64,000 bases of DNA from Antrihabitans stalagmiti (GTDB taxonomy: Bacteria; Actinomycetota; Actinomycetes; Mycobacteriales; Mycobacteriaceae): contig NZ_JAEMNV010000008.1 in NCBI RefSeq assembly GCF_016482825.1, forward strand, positions 186,001 through 250,000, given 5' to 3'. Position 1 is the stretch's first letter; each line of letters opens with the position of its first letter. Below, in pieces: positions 40,426-46,931 of this stretch. The notes beneath the pieces are model-generated. The model did not search any database. It was not told where the DNA came from and saw nothing but the letters and a program-made list of their open reading frames with translations. A program made the translations under genes and the position numbers.

Positions 40426-41570
40426 GGGTAGCGCGGCTCGGCACAGTTCTCGCCGTCGCCGGAGCGACGGTCGCCGTGTACAACCGGTGCACCGTCGGGC
40501 AACTGTGTTCCGGGCGAACGACGTCGGAGCCTGTGACGGTGTGCGTGCCCGCCCGCAACGAAGCACAGCGCCTGCCGGAACTGATCGGTGATCTGCGCGC
40601 ACAGACCGGTGTCGCTGCGTTGCGCGTGCTGATTCTCGACGACAACTCCACCGACGACACCTACGCCGCCGCTGTTGCCGCGATCGACGGCGACACCCGA
40701 TTCGCACTGCATCACAGCGAAGCAGACCCCGCACCTGGCTGGACGGGCAAGTCTGCAGCATGTTCGACACTCGCCGATCTCGCTGAGAGTTCACAAGGTG
40801 CCGATGCAGGCACCATCGTGTTTCTCGACGCCGACGTCCGGCTCGAACCTGGCGCGCTCGCGGCAGCCGTCGACGAATCGAAACGGTCCGGCGTTGCGCT
40901 GCTGACCGCGTGGCCTCGACAGGACGCGCTCACCCCGACCGAACGTCTGATTCAGCCGCTGCTGTGCTGGTCGTGGGCTTCGACGCTGCCGATCGTGCCG
41001 TCGCAGCGGTCCCTGCGTCCGTCGATGGCTGTCGCCTGTGGGCAGTTTCTCGTGTTCGATGCCGCGTCCTATCGCGCGGTCGGCGGCCACAGCGCGGTTG
41101 CCGCAAGCGTCACCGAGGATCTCGATCTGGCCCGCGCCATCCGCCGCGCAGGCATGCGAACCTCTGTCGTCGGGGCCGGTTCGCTTGCCCGCTGTCGGAT
41201 GTATCGAACCTCCGACGATCTGGAGCAGGGCTACGAGCGCTGGCTGTGGACCGCATACGGTTCGGTCGCAGGCAGTGCCGGGGTCGGCGTCTACGCGGTG
41301 CTGGCCTATCTGATTCCGCCGCTCGCAGCGGTTGTCGGCAGCGAGCGCCGGTGGGGACTGATCGGGTACGCCGCCGCCGTCGCAGGCAGGGTGGCTGCCC
41401 GATCGACCGAAAGCGGCGGGACGCCGACGACGACCTTGCCGGACGCCCTGCTGCACCCGGTGTCGGTGCTGCTGTATCTACGGTTGACCTGGCGTTCGCA
41501 CCGGTCGCGGCGACGCGGCACGCTCGCCTGGAAGGGCAGGGCGCTAAACGTGGGTGACAGCGAGACCTAG
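40422..41570 (+). CDS. Family 2 glycosyltransferase, CruC/CruG-like
   Basis: The 382-residue protein has a GT-A fold: VCVPARNEAQRLPELI, ILDDNSTDDT, GWTGKSAAC, the DXD-like FLDADVRLEPGAL, and VTEDLDLARAIRRAG near 235. Hydrophobic helices follow from about 275. Together with cruF and crtO it may glycosylate the 1'-hydroxy carotenoid, as CruC or CruG do elsewhere; transfer to another lipid is possible. The GTG start overlaps lppM by 4 bp. The last 27 bp overlap the convergent metF-like gene. Confidence 0.78.
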   Translation: MRVARLGTVLAVAGATVAVYNRCTVGQLCSGRTTSEPVTVCVPARNEAQRLPELIGDLRAQTGVAALRVLILDDNSTDDTYAAAVAAIDGDTRFALHHSEADPAPGWTGKSAACSTLADLAESSQGADAGTIVFLDADVRLEPGALAAAVDESKRSGVALLTAWPRQDALTPTERLIQPLLCWSWASTLPIVPSQRSLRPSMAVACGQFLVFDAASYRAVGGHSAVAASVTEDLDLARAIRRAGMRTSVVGAGSLARCRMYRTSDDLEQGYERWLWTAYGSVAGSAGVGVYAVLAYLIPPLAAVVGSERRWGLIGYAAAVAGRVAARSTESGGTPTTTLPDALLHPVSVLLYLRLTWRSHRSRRRGTLAWKGRALNVGDSET

Positions 41571-42512
41571 GTTGGCCAACACTTCGCTCGTCGCACGAGC
41601 AAAGTTCAACGTGATGAAGTGCAGCGCCGGTGCGCCCTCGGCGATCAGACGCTCGCCCATCTTGGTGGCGACGTCGATGCCGACCTCACGTACGGCGGCC
41701 CGATTTTCCTCCGGCCCGTCGCCCGCGGCGGCAGCGAGGCGTGCCTCCAACGCCGGCGGAAGCACAGATCCGGACAACTCGACCATCTTGCGGACCGAGC
41801 GCAGCGACGTGATCGGCATCAGCTCGGGGATGATCGGCTTGGCGGCCTGCTCGGCGTCGAGCAGTGCGACCCGATCACGCAACCGCAGGTAGTGCTCGAC
41901 GTCGAAGAACATCTGGGTTATCGAATACTCCGCGCCCGCACGCAGTTTCGAGACCAGGAACTTGGTGTCGTGCGCGAGATCGGGCGAACGATGGTGACCC
42001 TCGGGGAACGACGCGACGCCGACGTGGAAGTCACCGAGATCACGCACCAGCCGAACCAGTTCGTCGGCATATTCGACGCCGTCGGGATGCTTGCACCACT
42101 CGCCCATCGGATCGCCGGGCGGGTCGCCGCGTAGCACGAGGATGTTGCGAATGCCGCGGTCCGCGTATGCGCCGACCATCGATCGCAGCTCGTCGACACT
42201 GTGCGATACCGCGGTCAGGTGTGCGACCGGCAGCAGCGTCGTCTCCTCGGCAAGCTGGCCGGTGACGCGAACAGTGCGGTCGCGCGTCGATCCGCCCGCG
42301 CCGTAGGTCATCGATACGAACGCCGGTTGCAGCCGCTCGAATTCGCGCACAGCTCGCCAGAGCCGCGCCTCTGCGGCAGCGTCTCGCGGTGGGGAGAATT
42401 CGACGGAGAACGGCACTCGGCCGCCCTCGTCGGTCCGCAATCGGTCCACGATCGAAGGCGTTCGGGATACCCAGCCCGCGCTGTCGCGGCCCCGGACGGA
42501 ATCGAATGTCAC
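41544..42512 (-). CDS. metF: Methylenetetrahydrofolate reductase-like protein
   Basis: The 322-residue TIM-barrel protein has VPFSVEFSPPRD, FVSMTYGAGGSTRDRT, RNILVLRGDPPGDP and YSITQMFFDVEHY, all MetF signatures. MetF makes 5-methyltetrahydrofolate for methionine synthesis. It corresponds to Rv2172c, a divergent MetF homologue. The GTG at 42512 is the start; the gene runs against its neighbours and is divergent from the prenyl synthase. Confidence 0.85.
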   Translation of the reverse strand: MTFDSVRGRDSAGWVSRTPSIVDRLRTDEGGRVPFSVEFSPPRDAAAEARLWRAVREFERLQPAFVSMTYGAGGSTRDRTVRVTGQLAEETTLLPVAHLTAVSHSVDELRSMVGAYADRGIRNILVLRGDPPGDPMGEWCKHPDGVEYADELVRLVRDLGDFHVGVASFPEGHHRSPDLAHDTKFLVSKLRAGAEYSITQMFFDVEHYLRLRDRVALLDAEQAAKPIIPELMPITSLRSVRKMVELSGSVLPPALEARLAAAAGDGPEENRAAVREVGIDVATKMGERLIAEGAPALHFITLNFARATSEVLANLGLAVTHV

Positions 42513-42631
42513 CGGGCAAGCATAGGTGAGCCGGCTCGGAGTGCAGGTGTGGCCGGGCTCGTCGGCTCACCCCACTATGGTTGGGATGCACCCGCACCCG
42601 AGATCGTTCTCGGCCGATCTGGGAGGTAGCA

Positions 42632-43738
42632 CTGTCCACCGGAGTTGTCCCGATCTCGACCGAACCCGCAGAACTTTCCGCCGCATTCGAGTCGGCTCTG
42701 CGCGCATTCTTCGCGTCGCGGCGGGAGTTGATCGATCCGGTCGGCGGCGATTTCGCAGCCGCGGTGCGCCACCTCGAAGAGTTCGTCCTGCGGGGCGGCA
42801 AACGTATTCGGCCGGCCTTCGCCTGGACCGGTTGGCTGGGTGCCGGTGGCGATCCGGCAGTCGACCCGGTCAGCGCCTCCGGTGTCCTACAGGTCTGCGC
42901 GGCACTCGAACTCGTGCAGGCCTGCGCGCTGATTCACGACGACATCATCGATTCCTCGCACACCAGGCGCGGCTTCCCGACCGTTCACGTGACCTTCGCC
43001 GATCGGCACACCTCGCACGGTTGGTCGGGTGAAGCGGCACAGTTCGGTTCCGCTGCCGCGATTCTGCTCGGCGATCTAGCGCTGGCCTGGGCGGACGACA
43101 TGGTGCGTGAAGCGCAACTCGACCCGGCTGCGGTCGCTCGGTTGGCTCCGGTCTGGTCGGCGATGCGCACCGAGGTCCTCGGCGGTCAGTTCCTCGACAT
43201 CGCCGGTGAGGCGAGTGGCGACGAAAGCGTCGAGGCCGCGCTCCGCATCAATCGCTACAAGACCGCGGCCTACACCATCGAACGGCCACTGCACATCGGA
43301 GCGTTGCTCGCCGGTGCCGACGCATCGCTCATCGAGGCATACCGGACGTTCGGTACCGATATAGGCATCGCGTTTCAGCTGCGTGACGACCTGCTCGGCG
43401 TCTTCGGCGACCCCTCGATCACCGGTAAACCGTCCGGCGACGACCTGCGGGAAGGCAAACGCACGGTGCTCTACGCCGTCGCCCTGCAGTGCGCCGACGC
43501 GAGTGCGCCCGGTGCGGCGCAACGGCTGCGCGACGGGATCGGCACCGACCTTTCCGATACCGAGGTCGACGACATCCGCAGGACACTGATCGATCTCGGC
43601 GCTGTCGACGACGTCGAGCATCGGATCGGCACGCTCACCGCTCGAGCACTCACCGCGTTGGACAGCAGCAGCGCGACGCCACCGGTCAAAGACCGCTTGC
43701 GGGCGATGGCGTTGGCGGCGACGTCGCGCAATTCCTGA
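42632..43738 (+). CDS. Geranylgeranyl-type polyprenyl diphosphate synthase (IdsA2-like)
   Basis: The 368-residue trans-prenyltransferase makes C15-C20 diphosphates from IPP. The first Asp-rich motif DDIID is at 103-107 and the second is DDLLG at 252-256; FVLRGGKRIRPAF is the IPP-binding part. No ATG, GTG or TTG suits the start. A CTG at 42632 has GGGAGG 5 nt upstream and is taken here; a TTG at 42581 lacks a ribosome site. Matches Rv2173 in position. It could supply GGPP to the crtB product encoded just downstream. Confidence 0.85.
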   Translation: MSTGVVPISTEPAELSAAFESALRAFFASRRELIDPVGGDFAAAVRHLEEFVLRGGKRIRPAFAWTGWLGAGGDPAVDPVSASGVLQVCAALELVQACALIHDDIIDSSHTRRGFPTVHVTFADRHTSHGWSGEAAQFGSAAAILLGDLALAWADDMVREAQLDPAAVARLAPVWSAMRTEVLGGQFLDIAGEASGDESVEAALRINRYKTAAYTIERPLHIGALLAGADASLIEAYRTFGTDIGIAFQLRDDLLGVFGDPSITGKPSGDDLREGKRTVLYAVALQCADASAPGAAQRLRDGIGTDLSDTEVDDIRRTLIDLGAVDDVEHRIGTLTARALTALDSSSATPPVKDRLRAMALAATSRNS

Positions 43739-43863
43739 CCCGGCGCCCGGCCATCGCGAGGCAGAAGCGTGGTTTTCGCCCGCTAGCTACTAAACTCGGT
43801 ACCCGACCGGACACTTCCACGGCCAATGCGGCCTGCGCACCTTCAGGGGAGGAAACACAGCAG

Positions 43864-45513
43864 ATGTCGCTCCTCACCTCGCGAACCAGATTCTCCGCCG
43901 CGTCCCGCACCATGTCGCACTTCGTCCGCAGCCCCGAGGGGCATGCCGCGGTACTCGGTTTCGTCGGCTCGGTCATGATCATGTTCGGTGGCTTCGGCGC
44001 AGGCAGTGTTCGCCGCCAGGATCCGCTGCTCGAATCGGCACATCTGTCGTGGTTGCGCTACGGACACGGCCTCGCCCTGTCGACCGCATTCGTATGGATC
44101 GGCGTCGTATTGATGATCACCGCGTGGGTTCGGCTCGGGCGAGCGACCATCGCGGGTGGCGTCACCCTCAACGAACTGCGCGCCATCGTCCCGATGTGGA
44201 TCGGACCACTGCTGCTCGCGGTCCCGATGTTCAGCCGCGATGCCTACTCCTACCTCGCTCAAGGCGCCCTGCTGCGTGACGGCTTCGACCCCTACGCCGT
44301 CGGTCCCGTTGCCAATCCCGGTGTGCTGTTGGACAACGTCAGCAACGTATGGACGACGACGACTGCGCCGTACGGCCCGATTTTTCTGCTGCTCGGCAAG
44401 GCGATCACAACGATCACCGGCGAGAACGTCGTCGCGGGCACCATGCTGTTGCGGCTGACGATGCTGCCCGGTCTTGCGCTGATGATGTGGGCGGTCCCCC
44501 ACATCGCCCGCCACCTCGGCGGTAAGCCCGCTGTTGCACTGTGGCTCGCCGTCCTCAATCCCCTTGTGCTGATTCACCTCATCGGCGGCGTGCACAACGA
44601 GATGCTGATGGTCGGCCTGATGGCCGCAGGCATCGCGCTCGTCCTCGAACATCACCACGTCGCAGGCATCGTCGTAGTCGCAGTCGGCGTCGCCATCAAG
44701 GCGACCGCTGGTATCGCACTGCCGTTCCTGGTGTGGATCTGGATGGTGCACGAACGCGAGCGCCGCGCCGAACTCGCTGCACGCAACGGTACGACCGAGC
44801 CCGAACGGCACAGCGAGATCGGGTTGTTCCTGCGAACGGCCAGTGCGGGGGTCGGCGTCTTCGCAGCCGTCTTCGTGGCAGCGTCGGCGATCGCGGGCGT
44901 CGGGATCGGCTGGCTCACAGCGTTGTCCGGCTCCGCCAAGATCATCAACTGGTTGTCGCTGCCGACGATCATGGCGCACCTGGTGACGGTCGGAACGTCG
45001 TGGTTCGCCGATGTGCGGCTCGCACCCGTTCTCGAGGTGACGCGGTTGATGTGCGCGATCGCGCTGCTGGTGATTCTCGTGTGGACCTGGTGGCGCTTCC
45101 GGCGCAGCGAACGCGAAGCGGTCATGGGCATCTTGATCGCGTTCGTCGCGATCGTCATCCTCTCCCCCGCCGCGCTGCCGTGGTACTACTCGTGGCCACT
45201 TGCGCTCGCGGCCGGATTCGCGCTCTCGACAACGACATTGATGATCCTGGTCGGGCTCTCGACCTGGCTCATGCTGGTGTTCCAGCCGGACGGTTCGATC
45301 GGGCTCTACACGTTCCCGCACGTCGCCGCCGCAACCTTCGCAGCCATCGTCGCCGCGTTGTCGTTGCGTACGGTCGATCCCCTACGGCTGCGCGCAACAC
45401 CCGACGAGGTTGTCGGTCCCGCGTCGAAACCGGTTGTCCGAACCGACGACGTGCCACAGCAGCCCGCACCTGCGGACCGAGTACAACCATCGACGGATCG
45501 AGCCGGCAGATGA
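43864..45513 (+). CDS. mptA: Alpha-(1->6)-mannopyranosyltransferase MptA
   Basis: The 549-residue GT-C membrane enzyme extends the mannan backbone of lipomannan from polyprenyl-phosphate mannose. About twelve helices start at residue 26. SRDAYSY at 124-130 carries the GT-C acidic residue (Asp126), and LNPLVLIHLIGGVHNEMLM is typical of the MptA/MptB group. The ATG at 43864 is preceded by GGGGAGGAA. Position matches Rv2174. The TGA overlaps the crtB start as ATGA. Confidence 0.9.
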   Translation: MSLLTSRTRFSAASRTMSHFVRSPEGHAAVLGFVGSVMIMFGGFGAGSVRRQDPLLESAHLSWLRYGHGLALSTAFVWIGVVLMITAWVRLGRATIAGGVTLNELRAIVPMWIGPLLLAVPMFSRDAYSYLAQGALLRDGFDPYAVGPVANPGVLLDNVSNVWTTTTAPYGPIFLLLGKAITTITGENVVAGTMLLRLTMLPGLALMMWAVPHIARHLGGKPAVALWLAVLNPLVLIHLIGGVHNEMLMVGLMAAGIALVLEHHHVAGIVVVAVGVAIKATAGIALPFLVWIWMVHERERRAELAARNGTTEPERHSEIGLFLRTASAGVGVFAAVFVAASAIAGVGIGWLTALSGSAKIINWLSLPTIMAHLVTVGTSWFADVRLAPVLEVTRLMCAIALLVILVWTWWRFRRSEREAVMGILIAFVAIVILSPAALPWYYSWPLALAAGFALSTTTLMILVGLSTWLMLVFQPDGSIGLYTFPHVAAATFAAIVAALSLRTVDPLRLRATPDEVVGPASKPVVRTDDVPQQPAPADRVQPSTDRAGR

Positions 45514-46472
45514 CCACCCCAACTCCGCAGCTCAGCGTCGAACTGGAAGCCGCCTACGACCTGTGCCGGGAAGTAGCGGTCGGCCACGGCCGCACGTACT
45601 ACCTTGCGACGCGGCTGCTACCTGCCGACCGTCGGCCCGGATTTCATTCGCTCTACGCGTTTGCACGCACGATCGACGATCTGGTCGACGTCGAGGCGGG
45701 TTCGAGCCGTACCTGGGAGGAATGCGCCCGAGAGCTCGACCGGATCGAGGCACAGCTGCACGAGCTGATCACCGCGGACGATCAGCGCACGGTCGAGCTC
45801 GATCCCAACTGGCGACCGACTCTGCTCGCGTTTGCCGACACCATGGCTCGCTACGAGGTCGATCCCGACCACGTCTGGGCGTTTCTCGGCGCGATGCGAA
45901 TGGATCTGCCTGGCACGGAACGCTTCCGAACGAGATACACGACGATGGCCGAGCTTCGCGAATACATGGAAGCGTCCGCCGCGACGATCGGTATGCAACT
46001 GCTCGCGGTGCTCGGCGCCGTCGTGCCGCTCGAGGTGGCGCGACCCTGTGCTGCTGCACTCGGCCAGGCATTCCAGCTCACCAACTTCATCCGCGATGTC
46101 GGTGAAGATCTGCAGCGCGGGCGACTGTACCTGCCCGCGGACGAACTCGCGGTGTTCGGCGTCGACCACGACCTGTTGCTGCACTGCCAGCGAACCGCGA
46201 CCACCGATCGTCGTGTTCGCAATGCGCTTGCGCACTTCGCCGCCGTCAACCGATCGATCTACCGCACTGCCCGGCCCGGTATCGACATGCTGGACCCGCA
46301 GGTCAGGCCTGCGATGCGCGCCGCATACACCCTCTACGCCGACATCCTCGACGAGATCGAGAAGGCCGACTTCCGCGTGCTCGACCGCAGAGCCGTCGTT
46401 CCGAGATCTCGCCGGTTCGCTGTCGCCGCGCCGGAGTTCGCGCGTGCGCTTGCTGCGCGACGCCTCGGCTGA
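45510..46472 (+). CDS. crtB: Phytoene synthase
   Basis: The 320-residue head-to-head synthase condenses two GGPP molecules to phytoene, the first carotenoid step. Asp-rich motifs are DDLVD at 56-60 and DVGED at 196-200, with FIRDVGEDLQRGRLYLP being highly typical. The ATG at 45510 lies within the end of mptA, so translation is coupled to a lipomannan enzyme. M. tuberculosis has no gene here. It converges on the Rv2175c-like gene with a 30-bp gap. Confidence 0.93.
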   Translation: MTTPTPQLSVELEAAYDLCREVAVGHGRTYYLATRLLPADRRPGFHSLYAFARTIDDLVDVEAGSSRTWEECARELDRIEAQLHELITADDQRTVELDPNWRPTLLAFADTMARYEVDPDHVWAFLGAMRMDLPGTERFRTRYTTMAELREYMEASAATIGMQLLAVLGAVVPLEVARPCAAALGQAFQLTNFIRDVGEDLQRGRLYLPADELAVFGVDHDLLLHCQRTATTDRRVRNALAHFAAVNRSIYRTARPGIDMLDPQVRPAMRAAYTLYADILDEIEKADFRVLDRRAVVPRSRRFAVAAPEFARALAARRLG

Positions 46473-46502
46473 GCCATATCACAGCGCTCGAAACCCGTTG
46501 CG

Positions 46503-46871
46503 CTAGAACGCCATCGCTTGCGCTCGGCGGATGATTTCGCGCGCTTGGTGCCCACGAAGAGCCTGCGCGGGTGTCCCGGACAGGCTGTCGTCCTCGGTGA
46601 ACAGCCAGCGCAGCGTCTCAGCCTCGGAGTAGCCGCCGTCGCGAAGTACGGCGAGCAGACCGGGCAGGAACTTGACGATGGTGCCGTCGTCGTTGAAGAA
46701 CGCATCGGGCACGCCGATGTAGCCGTCGCGCTTCACCGCGAGCAGTTGCCTGTCCCGGAGTAGCTGGTGGACCCGCGTCACCACGACGCCGAGATGTTTT
46801 GCCACGTCAGGAAGTTGCAGCAGCGAAACCGAGGCTGGCAGCACGTCGTCGCTGTATGGAATTGCACTCAC
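46503..46871 (-). CDS. Rv2175c-like winged-helix DNA-binding protein
   Basis: The 122-residue protein has a helix-turn-helix region LLQLPDVAKHLGVVVTRVHQLLRDRQLLAVKRDG and a C-terminal helical part. It resembles Rv2175c, a DNA-binding protein phosphorylated by PknL in M. tuberculosis. There it neighbours pknL; here the fusion gene and its regulator lie between them. The start is the GTG at 46871. Its DNA targets are unknown. Confidence 0.88.
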   Translation of the reverse strand: MSAIPYSDDVLPASVSLLQLPDVAKHLGVVVTRVHQLLRDRQLLAVKRDGYIGVPDAFFNDDGTIVKFLPGLLAVLRDGGYSEAETLRWLFTEDDSLSGTPAQALRGHQAREIIRRAQAMAF

Positions 46872-46931
46872 GACGCATACGTTATCTGTTCACCCACCGT
46901 TCGTGGGAGTCCGATCCGCGGCAGGTCTTCC

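Noticed and set aside
43843-45321. A 492-codon minus-strand frame opposite mptA
   Set aside because: The translation is almost only Arg, Asp, His and Gln, and the opposite strand encodes the MptA membrane protein.
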